In this document: piece after piece, positions 7,530 to 15,645 of the stretch
Layout of the letters: each line of letters starts with the position of its first letter
Position numbering within the stretch: the stretch's first letter is position 1
Assembly (NCBI GenBank): GCA_000435055.1
Contig: FR879693.1
Span: 23,801-63,566, forward strand
Length of the DNA: 39,766 bases
Direction of reading: 5' to 3'
Source of the DNA: Clostridium sp. CAG:138
Lineage (GTDB): Bacteria; Bacillota; Clostridia; Christensenellales; CAG-138
The notes under the pieces: generated by a model
What the model was told of the DNA's origin: nothing
Seen by the model: the letters and a program-made list of their open reading frames with translations, nothing else
Database searches by the model: none
Position numbers and translations under genes: made by a program

Positions 7530-9614
7530 TCAGTCGCCGCCGTGTTTCTTAAGTTTGCGCATTCCGAGAGTTGTTGCAATAACGATCCTGTCGCAGAGCA
7601 TCAGCAATGCGGGAAGGATGAAGATTACGCATACAACGCTGACAACCGCGCCCCTTGCCATGAGCATGCACATGGAGCTTATGATGTCGATATCCGAATA
7701 AATTGCAACGCCGAAAGTTGCGGCGAACAATCCCGTGCCGGATACGATTATCGACGGGACGGAGGCGGCGAGTGCCGCGGATACCGCTTCACGCTTGCCG
7801 CAGCCGTTCAGCCGCTCGGCTTTGTAGCGTGTTGTCATGAGTATTGCATAGTCGACCGTTGCGCCGAGCTGAATCGTGCTGATGCATATCGGTGCGATGA
7901 ACGGCAGGGACTGGCCGAGATAATGCGGAAGACCGAGATTGATGAAGATCGCAAGCTCAATGACCGCAATGAGAATGAACGGCAGAGAGAGGCTCTTTTC
8001 GACAACGGCAATGATGATGAATATCGCAATTATCGATACGGCGTTCACAACTTCAAAATCGTGTCCCGTTGTTTCGATCATATCCTTCATGCAGGGGGCT
8101 TCGCCGATCAGCATTGCGGAACTGTCATAGCGTTTGATGACAGAATTCAGGCTGTCTATCTGATCGTTGACTTCGTCGCCCGCAACCTTATACTCCGAGT
8201 TGATGAGAAGAAGCTCCCAACGGTCGCTCTTTAAAATGCTTCGGATGCTGTCCGGCAGGATCTCTTCGGGAACGGCGGACCCGATGACGGATTCAAGCCC
8301 GAGCGCGTATTTAACGCCCTTGACCTGCTCGATTTCGTTCAGCATACTGCGCACGGAGCTTGCGGGCAGCTTGGCGTCAACAAGCACCATGTGCGTTGAA
8401 GCAATGCCGAACTCCTCCGAAAGTTTTGAATTTGCGATAACATATTCCATATCTTCCGGCAGGCACTGACCCATATCGTAATAAACTTCGTCATTCGTTT
8501 TGTTGTAGCCGTAATATGCGGGCGGAATCAGCAGCGCAAAGATAACGAGGAACACCGGAAAGATGCGCACAACGCCTTTGGCGAAACCCTTCATGTCGGG
8601 AATCAGGGATTTGTGCATCAGCTTTTGCAGCGGCCTGTCAAGCAAAAGTATCATTGAGGGCAAAACCGTCACGCAGCCGATAACGCCGAGGACAACGCCC
8701 TTTGCCATGACAATGCCGAGATCCTTTCCGAGAGTGAAGGACATGAAGCAGAGCGCGATGAATCCTGCAACGGTCGTTACGGAACTTCCGATAACGCTTG
8801 TCAGTGTTGCATGAATTGCTGCCGCCATGGCGTCCTTCGGATCGGAATGCAGCTGCCGCTGCTCGTTGTAGCTGTGCCAGAGGAAGATGGAGTAGTCCAT
8901 CGTGACCGCAAGCTGAAGCACGGCGGAAAGAGCCTTTGTGATGTACGAAATTTCGCCGAAGAAGTAGTTTGTGCCCATGTTCAGCAGGATCATCATGCCG
9001 ATTGAGGCAAGGAACACAAACGGTATCAGCCAGTTGTCAAGGAAGATAACCATTGCCGCACATGCGAGCAAAACAGCAATTCCGACATATACAGGTTCTT
9101 CTTCTTCGCAAAGATCCTTAAGGTCGGTGACAAGCGCGGACATGCCGGAAACGAAGCATTGGCTGCCGCACACGGAACGTATCTGCCTTATCGCGTCCAT
9201 GGTGACATCCGCGGAAGTTGCGCTGTCCAAAAACACTGCAACAAGGGTTGAATCACCGTTGTTGAACTCGTTATATATACTGTCCGGCAGCAGCTCTTTG
9301 GGAATCGTTATATCCGCAAGAGAGGAATACCAAAGCACGGTTTCAACATGTTCAACCTGTTTGATTCGTTCGCAAAGACTGTCAACATCGCGGTCGGACA
9401 TTCCGTCAACAACAATGAACGAGAACGCACCTTTGCCGAAATCCTCCATCAGATCGTTCTGCCCGATGACGGTATCCATATCTTCGGGGAGATAATCGAG
9501 CATATCATAGTTTATCCTTGTTTTTGCCATGCCGACAGCGGAAGGGATCATCAGCAGCAGCGCAAGAATGAGTATCGGTACGCGGTATTTAACAACCGCT
9601 TTTGAGAATCGCAT
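7530..9614 (-). CDS. MMPL-family (RND superfamily) transporter
   Basis: A 694-residue polytopic membrane protein with two MMPL halves. Each half has one helix, a large extracytoplasmic domain, and a cluster of five to six helices. The first half starts KYRVPILILALLLMIPS and continues to AVTMDYSIFLWHSYNEQR. The second half repeats the pattern with PVFLVIFALLIPPAYYG and the matching GATVDYAILMTTRYKAER. The repeated hydrophobic-x-x-DY-hydrophobic motif in the fourth helix of each half is typical of RND/MMPL proteins that use the proton gradient. Substrates in the family are lipids or hydrophobic compounds; here the substrate is unknown. It lies between an HdeD-like gene (53 bases away) and the xxxLxxG gene, and AAGGA precedes the ATG. 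Confidence 0.9.
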   Translation of the reverse strand: MRFSKAVVKYRVPILILALLLMIPSAVGMAKTRINYDMLDYLPEDMDTVIGQNDLMEDFGKGAFSFIVVDGMSDRDVDSLCERIKQVEHVETVLWYSSLADITIPKELLPDSIYNEFNNGDSTLVAVFLDSATSADVTMDAIRQIRSVCGSQCFVSGMSALVTDLKDLCEEEEPVYVGIAVLLACAAMVIFLDNWLIPFVFLASIGMMILLNMGTNYFFGEISYITKALSAVLQLAVTMDYSIFLWHSYNEQRQLHSDPKDAMAAAIHATLTSVIGSSVTTVAGFIALCFMSFTLGKDLGIVMAKGVVLGVIGCVTVLPSMILLLDRPLQKLMHKSLIPDMKGFAKGVVRIFPVFLVIFALLIPPAYYGYNKTNDEVYYDMGQCLPEDMEYVIANSKLSEEFGIASTHMVLVDAKLPASSVRSMLNEIEQVKGVKYALGLESVIGSAVPEEILPDSIRSILKSDRWELLLINSEYKVAGDEVNDQIDSLNSVIKRYDSSAMLIGEAPCMKDMIETTGHDFEVVNAVSIIAIFIIIAVVEKSLSLPFILIAVIELAIFINLGLPHYLGQSLPFIAPICISTIQLGATVDYAILMTTRYKAERLNGCGKREAVSAALAASVPSIIVSGTGLFAATFGVAIYSDIDIISSMCMLMARGAVVSVVCVIFILPALLMLCDRIVIATTLGMRKLKKHGGD

Positions 9615-9667
9615 CTTTTTTCCTTCTTTCGTCTTAGCTGTTATATGACGCTGCGCATCGGCGTCAT

Positions 9668-10258
9668 TTATTCGTGAAATTCAACATCGACAACATCCGG
9701 AACCTGATTGCGGACGATTTTCACGGCGGTCAGTGCCGTGCTGAAATTCAGAATTCCTTCGGAGAGCAGCGATATGCCGAATATTACCATCAATGCCCTT
9801 GTGCCTTGGCCGGGACGGAACATCAGAATGCCGCCGAGGATTGCGGTCAGCACCGCAAGAGCAAGGATAAGGAACCATTTGGACAGCCCGAAACGCTTTG
9901 CATCCAGTGCGATTTGAATCTTGAACAATCCGTCTGTCAGAATGAAGAACCCGAGAACAACGCACACAACGGTCATAAGGCTGCTCGGATTGCAGAGCAT
10001 GACAATGCCGAGCAATATCAGCAATATGCCGGACGTCAGGTCATATTGAAACGCCAGACGATACAAATCTTTTGAAAAGTAGCCGACAAGCCGCACGATG
10101 CCGAACGCAATCAGCAGTACACCGCAGAGAATGCCGACAAGCTGTGCGGAAAAACCGGGAACGATGATAAGCAGCAGGCCCATCAGGCACAGAGCCGCAG
10201 AAAGGGCGATATACAAGCCCTTTGCTGCACGCAGCGGCTTTGTTGAACGCAGTTTCAT
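9668..10258 (-). CDS. HdeD-like membrane protein (DUF308)
   Basis: A 196-residue protein with six predicted helices arranged as three hairpins. The repeated units such as LLIIVPGFSAQLVGILCGVL and ILLILLGIVMLCNPSSLMTV carry the short PG/NP breaks seen in the HdeD/DUF308 family. Escherichia coli HdeD is linked to acid resistance, but the role of clostridial homologues is not established. The start is placed at the ATG at 10258, preceded by GAAAGAAGG. The frame stays open further upstream but overlaps the TetR gene and loses the protein-like composition there. It is probably the first gene of an operon with the MMPL transporter. Confidence 0.85.
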   Translation of the reverse strand: MKLRSTKPLRAAKGLYIALSAALCLMGLLLIIVPGFSAQLVGILCGVLLIAFGIVRLVGYFSKDLYRLAFQYDLTSGILLILLGIVMLCNPSSLMTVVCVVLGFFILTDGLFKIQIALDAKRFGLSKWFLILALAVLTAILGGILMFRPGQGTRALMVIFGISLLSEGILNFSTALTAVKIVRNQVPDVVDVEFHE

Positions 10259-10679
10259 AAATTTTGCCTTCTTTCCGCCTTCCGAACGGCTGCCGCCGCG
10301 GGAAAGCTTTTGTTTATGACTGAATTCTACCCCGGCGCACGAAAAAAATAAACGGTCAGCCGCAATGCAGTTGACGGAAAAGCGGACGAACGGCGAAAAG
10401 TGAACGTTTTTTGGGCAGAAAAGGCCGACTGCACAAACCGGGCGGAATGCGGCGGGGGAAACGGGTGAAAGGGGAAAAAACGTGAAAGCGGATAAAGAGG
10501 AAGGGGGATACGGCTCCGAAACCGATTCTTTAAACGTTGAAAAGGGAAGAAAGCAGCGGGAATAAAACAAAAAAGCCTCCGACAGGGAGGCGGGGAAGCG
10601 GAAGATTTTGCATGTTTTAATTTGCGGTCGGCTGCCGATGAACAGGTGATTATTCGCAGGCGAATTACTCGCAGGCGAA
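10259..10679. other. Intergenic region between the TetR gene and the HdeD-like gene
   Basis: About 420 bases with no convincing gene. It holds the TetR terminator (10564-10591) and two of the three units of a 15-base repeat at 10652-10680. A minus-strand TAGAAT near 10325 might be the -10 box of the HdeD-MMPL operon, but I see no good -35 box for it. Confidence 0.5.
10564..10591 (-). terminator. Terminator of the TetR gene
   Basis: On the minus strand GCCTCC pairs with GGAGGC around a five-base loop, followed by TTTTTTGTTTT. It lies about 90 bases after the TetR stop codon. Confidence 0.8.
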
Positions 10680-10695
10680 TCATTCGCCTGCAATC
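10652..10695. repeat. Three 15-base tandem units, each with a palindromic core, across the TetR stop codon
   Basis: Units start at 10652, 10667 and 10682, exactly 15 bases apart. The first contains ATTCGC-AG-GCGAAT, a perfect inverted repeat. The second is ACTCGCAGGCGAAT. The third, ATTCGCCTGC, lies in the last codons of the TetR gene. This could be a local duplication of the gene end or an operator cluster. Confidence 0.6.
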
Positions 10696-11222
10696 GAAGG
10701 GAGTTCCTTGCAGAATTCGGCAAAGCGGAGCAGCTCCGTTATTGCGTTTTCGTTCATGCCGTTGTTCATCCAGTCGATGATAAGTCCGAAGAGCTCACAT
10801 TTGATGAAACGCTGCATAACGGCAGCGTTCGGACGGGAGGAGCCGCTTTCGGGATAGCTTTTTGTTATATATGCGGAAACCGTTTTGTCACACAGCCGAA
10901 GCAGCTCGCGGTCAAGCAGGTCGCGGTTAACGGAGTTGAAGATGTTGTAGGCCGCGCGTTTGTTGCTGAGCGCGAACTCAAATGCGGCGCGGAAACATTC
11001 TTCAAGGGAATCCGGCTGCGGATATTTCTGAATGATCGCCGCTGACTGCTCGGAAACAATTTCTTCAAGCAGAGCGGGAATATCCTGAAAATGATAGTAA
11101 AAGGAGTTGCGGTTGATCCCGCAGTCTTCAACAATATCGCGGACGCTGATTTTGCTCAGCGGCTTTTCGTTCAAAAGCTTAATAAAGGAGCGTTTGATTT
11201 CCCGCTCGGTAAAATTCGCCAT
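10680..11222 (-). CDS. TetR/AcrR-family transcriptional regulator
   Basis: A 180-residue regulator. Residues 8-55 form the TetR helix-turn-helix, with KISVRDIVEDCGINRNSFYYHFQ as the recognisable core. The C-terminal part is all-helical and of the short type seen in DhaS-like regulators (TetR_C-type, with LFGLIIDWMNNGM near the end). The start is supported by GGAGG just before the ATG. The gene is divergent from the peptide operon and upstream of the HdeD-MMPL-xxxLxxG genes on the same strand. TetR proteins next to exporters usually repress them, so control of the MMPL module is the simplest inference. It has its own promoter and terminator. Confidence 0.92.
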   Translation of the reverse strand: MANFTEREIKRSFIKLLNEKPLSKISVRDIVEDCGINRNSFYYHFQDIPALLEEIVSEQSAAIIQKYPQPDSLEECFRAAFEFALSNKRAAYNIFNSVNRDLLDRELLRLCDKTVSAYITKSYPESGSSRPNAAVMQRFIKCELFGLIIDWMNNGMNENAITELLRFAEFCKELPSIAGE

Positions 11223-11325
11223 TGGAGACCCTCCGAAATACTGAAATATTAATTTAATCGGCGGTTTCGGTTTTTGCGCTTTGAACCCTTATTGTCTGCG
11301 CCGCGAGCCGAACGGCCGTGGTTCG

Positions 11326-11354
11326 ATTTTAGCATACACCGCCGTTCGGTGCAA
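11326..11354 (-). promoter_or_regulatory. Promoter of the TetR gene
   Basis: On the minus strand TTGCAC (11349-11354) and TAAAAT (11326-11331) with a 17-base spacer and a TG one base before the -10 box. The leader to the start at 11222 is about 100 bases. The region also holds a separated inverted repeat CAATAC (11352-11357) / GTATTG near 11390, a possible operator. Confidence 0.65.
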
Positions 11355-11573
11355 TACCGTATTAATGACACAAAATTACAGTATTGACGAAAACCGGGCG
11401 GGAATCGCTCCGCCGCGAAACCGTTCGGAGGTGCAGCAAACGAACTTTTTTTGAAAAAAGACGAAAAAATGTTGTGCATATAATATCAAAAAAGAAAGAT
11501 ATATTCCTGAAAAATTAAGCCGATAAAGGTTTTTTTGAAAAAAGCAGGAATAAAAAAAGTTTTAGAAAAACAC

Positions 11574-11602
11574 TTGCGATAAGGCGGTTAAGATGATATA
11601 AT
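11574..11602 (+). promoter_or_regulatory. Promoter of the peptide-transport operon
   Basis: TTGCGA at 11574-11579 and TATAAT at 11597-11602, spacer 17, with TGA directly before the -10 box (extended -10). The leader of about 135 bases holds a CCCCG/CGGGG hairpin near 11638 and the possible pair GGCGCA/TGCGCC, which may protect the message. I recognise no riboswitch in it. Confidence 0.75.
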
Positions 11603-11743
11603 AAATGCGTCAGACTAAAGTGCACGGGCATATACTACCCCGAATCACGGGGTTCTTAATTGCGGCGCACGTATCTGCATCATTTAATTCGGTTTTTGCG
11701 CCTTGTGCGTGAAAATAAAAAAATTTAGGAAGGACGACATCCG

Positions 11744-13942
11744 ATGAAAAACCTAAAAAGAGTACTGTGTGCTCTTCTCGCACTCGTCATGGTTCTCGGC
11801 TTTGTAGGCTGCAAGAACAACGGCGATGACAAGACCACACCCGCACCCAACAACACCAACAAGCCGGCAGAGTCCGAGGTTCCCGCAACCACGGTTCCCA
11901 CCACTGAGCTCCCCACCGGCGACTACAATGCAATGTCTGCTGCTATCTATGATGCACAGCTCGGCGCATTCAACACCCTTTACCAGGCTGCAAAAGAAGA
12001 GACGAACGTTTCCAAGCGTTATGCTCTTATGGCACAGGCTGAGGCAAAGCTTCTTGAAGCTGCTGTTCTCATCCCCGGCACCACCAACGGCGGCAACTAC
12101 GGTCTGAGCCGTGTTGCAAAGCGTTCCGCTTCCACCGTTCTCTGGGGCAATGACTCCGACCGTTTCCACAATGTTCTCGTCACCACCGAGCTCATTACCG
12201 CAGAGGATCAGACTCACCTCAAGGCAATGTGGAATGAGGTTCGCGGAACCGGCACCTACACCCAGAAGGCAATCGATTACCTGACCGAAAAGGGCTACAC
12301 CCTTAAGAACACCTACAACATGGGTTACGCCAGCGACCCCAAGACCTGGGACGCTCTCGCAACCTCCCGTTCCGCAGACTCCGAAGCTATCGTTAACACC
12401 TACGACGGTCTCGTAGAATACGATAACGAGAACGAAATCAAGCCCGCTCTCGCAGAGTCCTGGGAAGTTTCCGAAGACGGCCTCACCTACACCTTCCACA
12501 TCCGTCAGGGTGCAAAGTGGGTTGACGCACAGGGCCGTGAAGTTGCAGACGTTAAGGCAGACGACTTTGTTGCAGGTATGCAGCATATGCTCGATGCAGG
12601 CGGCGGTCTCGAATACCTCGTTGAAAACATCATCGTTAACGCTCTCGAGTACAACACCGGCGACGTTACCGATTTTGCAGAAGTAGGCGTTAAAGCAACC
12701 GACGACAACACCGTTGTTTACACCCTCTGCCAGCCCACCAGCTACTTCATCACCATGCTTGGCTACAACGTATTCGCTCCCATGAGCCGTACCTACTTTG
12801 AGTCCAAGGGCGGCGTATTCGGCAAGGACGACTACAAGACCGCTGTTGACGCAGGCACCATGAAGTACGGTCAGACTGTTAACGACATCGCTTACTGCGG
12901 TCCTTACACCGTAACCAACCACACCGCAGAAAACACCATCGTTTTCGAGGCGAACCCCACCTACTGGAACAAGGACAACATCACCATCAAGACCCTCACC
13001 TGGAAGTTCAACGACGGTAAGGATCCCACCAAGGCATACGAAGACACTAAAGCAGGCACTCTTGACGGCTGCGGTCTCTCTTCCGCTTCCCTCGAAGCCT
13101 GCAAGGCAGACGGCAACTTCGAAAAGTACTGCACCGTTTCCGATACCGATGCTACTTCCTTCGTTCTGTTCCTCAACCTTAACCGTAATGCGTATGCAAA
13201 CTTCAACGACGAGACCAAGGCTGTTTCCACTATGACCGACGATCAGAAGAAGAGGACCGACGTTGCAATGCTCAACGTTCACTTCCGTCGTGCAATCGGC
13301 ATGGGTCTTGACATCGCTACCTACAACGGACAGGTTGTCGGCGAAGAGCTCAAGCTCAACTCCGTACGTAACTCCTACACCCCCGGTAACTTCGTCGCTC
13401 TTGAAGAAGATGTAACCGTCGAAATCAACGGCGAATCCAAGACCTTTGCAAAGGGCACCTACTACGGTGAGATCATGCAGGCTCAGATCGACGCTGACGG
13501 CGTTAAGATCAAGGTATGGGATGCAGAAAACCAGACCAGCGATGGTTTCGCAGGTTGGCACAATCCTGCTAACGCTTACGAAGAGCTTCAGCAGGCAATC
13601 ACCGAGCTCAAAGAATTCGGCGTTGAGATCTCCAAGGATAACCCCATCGTTATGGATCTGCCCTACTATTCCGGCGCCGACATCTACACCAACCGCGCTC
13701 AGACCCTCAAGCAGTCTGTTGAAGAAGCTCTCCAGGGCTGCGTTGTTGTCAACCTCGTTTCCTGTGCAGATGCTCAGGAGTGGTACTATGCAGGTTACTA
13801 CACCGAAACCGGTAAGGATGCTAACTACACCCTGTACGACGTATCCGGTTGGGGTCCTGACTACGGTGATCCCGCAACCTACCTCGACACCATGCTCGGT
13901 GACGGCGCAGGTTACATGGCTAAGTGCCTCGGTCTCTTCTAA
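11744..13942 (+). CDS. oppA: Peptide ABC transporter binding lipoprotein, apparently circularly permuted (AmiA/OppA family)
   Basis: A 732-residue lipoprotein (signal peptide, then Cys23 in GFVGC) that should capture peptides outside the cell for the following transporter. Residues from about 187 match the normal start of AmiA/OppA proteins (GYASDPKTWD, YDGLVEY, LAESWEVSEDGLTYTF, IRQGAKW). They continue to DYGDPATYLDTML near the end. In AmiA about 110 more residues follow that point; here the protein stops. The missing part is found instead at residues 60-170: LYQAAKEETNVSKRYALMAQ, then AEAKLLEAAVLIP, GGNYGLSRV, DRFHNVLV and a tail like the AmiA C-terminus. The order of the fold is thus rotated. 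Codon use is strongly biased to ACC, AAC, CTC and CGT, unlike neighbouring genes, which suggests high expression. AGGAAGGA precedes the ATG. Confidence 0.93.
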   Translation: MKNLKRVLCALLALVMVLGFVGCKNNGDDKTTPAPNNTNKPAESEVPATTVPTTELPTGDYNAMSAAIYDAQLGAFNTLYQAAKEETNVSKRYALMAQAEAKLLEAAVLIPGTTNGGNYGLSRVAKRSASTVLWGNDSDRFHNVLVTTELITAEDQTHLKAMWNEVRGTGTYTQKAIDYLTEKGYTLKNTYNMGYASDPKTWDALATSRSADSEAIVNTYDGLVEYDNENEIKPALAESWEVSEDGLTYTFHIRQGAKWVDAQGREVADVKADDFVAGMQHMLDAGGGLEYLVENIIVNALEYNTGDVTDFAEVGVKATDDNTVVYTLCQPTSYFITMLGYNVFAPMSRTYFESKGGVFGKDDYKTAVDAGTMKYGQTVNDIAYCGPYTVTNHTAENTIVFEANPTYWNKDNITIKTLTWKFNDGKDPTKAYEDTKAGTLDGCGLSSASLEACKADGNFEKYCTVSDTDATSFVLFLNLNRNAYANFNDETKAVSTMTDDQKKRTDVAMLNVHFRRAIGMGLDIATYNGQVVGEELKLNSVRNSYTPGNFVALEEDVTVEINGESKTFAKGTYYGEIMQAQIDADGVKIKVWDAENQTSDGFAGWHNPANAYEELQQAITELKEFGVEISKDNPIVMDLPYYSGADIYTNRAQTLKQSVEEALQGCVVVNLVSCADAQEWYYAGYYTETGKDANYTLYDVSGWGPDYGDPATYLDTMLGDGAGYMAKCLGLF

Positions 13943-13985
13943 TACCGCATTCGCACAATAACTTAGCTTTATAGAACACTAACGG

Positions 13986-14020
13986 ACAATGGGGGAGGAC
14001 CTCGTATCTTCCCCCGTTGT
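13986..14020 (+). promoter_or_regulatory. Intercistronic hairpin between the binding protein and permease genes
   Basis: ACAATGGGGGAGGA and TCTTCCCCCGTTGT form a 14-base stem with two G-U pairs and a seven-base loop. No T run follows, so it looks like a 3' mRNA stabiliser or partial attenuator. That would let the binding protein be made in excess over the membrane subunits. Confidence 0.65.
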
Positions 14021-14047
14021 AATCTTTATAAGGAGTAGGGGCTGAAT

Positions 14048-15640
14048 ATGACGAAATATCTATTAAAGCGATTGCTGACCGGTGTGCTTTCGGCATGTGC
14101 TGCAACGATAATCGTTATGATCATGATTTTCTCTTTGCTTGATCGTAACCTTATTTTTGCAAAGGACTCCGTGTACAGTCATCAGACAAATAATGCTCGA
14201 GAAGCCTATAAGTACCGCAAATGGAGAGAATACGGCTATCTTGATTATGTTACCTATGCTGACTATGTAAACAGCTTGGTAAGAAACGGCGAGGTTGGTG
14301 AAGAAACCGCAAAGACCGCCGTTAAACTCGGCAGGACTGCCGAAAAAGATTCTGAAGAAGCTCAAGCTTACATCAAAAAATTCACCGAATACTATGAGGG
14401 TAAAGGCTATAAAGTCGTGCGACTTGATGCCGTTCTTAAACCCAGCGGACGCGGTCTTGCCGAGGGCGGTTCACCTCAGCTTTTTGCGCATCGTGACATC
14501 CCCCTCATTTCTCGCGTGCTTAAATACTTCGGGAGCATTTTCACTATTGATAATATCCACAAGGCAAGCGGCGTTGCCGATGCCGATCGCGGATTGACAT
14601 TCACTTTCTATGATCCCGTCTATAACCCCGTCGGTTCCGAAAAGAAAGTTTTCTCCCCGGCTATCATGGGCAACGGTACAACTCACAAGTACCTGCTCTA
14701 TTTCAACAACAAATTCCCTTATGTTCATCAGAACCTTCTGACCATTTCCCTCGGTACTTCCTTTGCTGTTAACCAGGGCGTCGATGTGTTCACAACGATG
14801 ACCAAATCCCAGGGTTCATTCGTTAAGAAACCGATAACTTTCCCCACCGGTTTCGTTGAGGAAAGTGCGGACGATCTTCACACAGCGACTTATGTTGCAG
14901 GTTCGAAGGATGCTTCCCCTGTTACCGCAGCGCGTTTCACCGATGACTACACAAACGTTCAGACTGTCAACAAGACTTATTCCAAGGTTGGCTTCTCGTT
15001 CATCCTCGGTATTCTGTCCAGTCTTCTTGCATACCTCATCGGTATTCCCGCAGGCATCTCCATGGCACGCAAAAAAGACAAGCTGGGCGACAAGATCGGC
15101 ACGATTTATATCGTTTTCAGTCTTGCCGTTCCCTCCCTTGCGTACATCTTCATGGTTAAGGCTCTCGGCCGACTCATCGGTATGCCCACAACCTTCGACC
15201 TTGATAAAGGTACATGGCTGATGTATGTTTTGCCCATTATCTCCCTCGCACTTCCCTCCATCGGTAACCTGATGAAGTGGCTGCGCCGCTACATGATCGA
15301 CCAGATGAACTCCGACTACGTCAAGTTCGCTCGTTCAGGCGGTCTTTCCGAGAGTGAGATTTTCAGCAAGCATATCTTCAAGAATGCTGCAATCCCCATC
15401 ATTCACGGTATCCCGGGCACGGTTCTGTTCGCACTTGTCGGCGCGATCGTCACCGAACGCGTTTATGTTGTTCCCGGTGCAGGTGGCCTGCTCACCACGG
15501 CTATCAGCATGTACGATAACAACGTTATTGTCGGTTTGACTCTGTTCTACGCGCTGCTGTCGGTTGTTGCCATCATTCTCGGCGACCTCCTCATGACGCT
15601 CGTTGACCCGAGAATCTCCTTCGTACAGAAAGCGAGGTAA
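14048..15640 (+). CDS. oppB: Peptide ABC transporter permease, AmiC/OppB type
   Basis: A 530-residue permease subunit. The first helix (about residues 10-31) is followed by an extracytoplasmic domain of roughly 280 residues, then five helices from about residue 318. This long insertion is typical of the AmiC group (about 500 residues) rather than E. coli OppB (about 300). The EAA loop that contacts the ATPase is visible as KFARSGGLSESEIFSKHIFK, and the C-terminal VERVYVVPGAGGLL-like segment is present as TERVYVVPGAGGLL. AAGGAG precedes the ATG. The gene lies 105 bases behind the binding protein and 5 bases before oppC. Confidence 0.93.
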   Translation: MTKYLLKRLLTGVLSACAATIIVMIMIFSLLDRNLIFAKDSVYSHQTNNAREAYKYRKWREYGYLDYVTYADYVNSLVRNGEVGEETAKTAVKLGRTAEKDSEEAQAYIKKFTEYYEGKGYKVVRLDAVLKPSGRGLAEGGSPQLFAHRDIPLISRVLKYFGSIFTIDNIHKASGVADADRGLTFTFYDPVYNPVGSEKKVFSPAIMGNGTTHKYLLYFNNKFPYVHQNLLTISLGTSFAVNQGVDVFTTMTKSQGSFVKKPITFPTGFVEESADDLHTATYVAGSKDASPVTAARFTDDYTNVQTVNKTYSKVGFSFILGILSSLLAYLIGIPAGISMARKKDKLGDKIGTIYIVFSLAVPSLAYIFMVKALGRLIGMPTTFDLDKGTWLMYVLPIISLALPSIGNLMKWLRRYMIDQMNSDYVKFARSGGLSESEIFSKHIFKNAAIPIIHGIPGTVLFALVGAIVTERVYVVPGAGGLLTTAISMYDNNVIVGLTLFYALLSVVAIILGDLLMTLVDPRISFVQKAR

Positions 15641-15645
15641 TAAAA

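Noticed and set aside
9668..10723. Longer version of the HdeD-like protein starting near 10723
   Set aside because: The extra 155 residues overlap the TetR gene and its terminator and have a composition unlike a protein. The start at 10258 has a ribosome site and fits the family length.
11753..13561. Open frame of about 600 codons on the minus strand, opposite the binding-protein gene
   Set aside because: It results from the strong C-ending codon bias of the plus-strand gene. The product is Val/Gly/Cys-rich without recognisable domains, and the plus-strand gene has signal peptide, ribosome site and family motifs.
13900..14047. Binding protein truncated by a frameshift
   Set aside because: The missing C-terminal part is not encoded in any frame after the stop codon, where only about 100 bases remain before oppB. 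It is found at the N-terminus instead.
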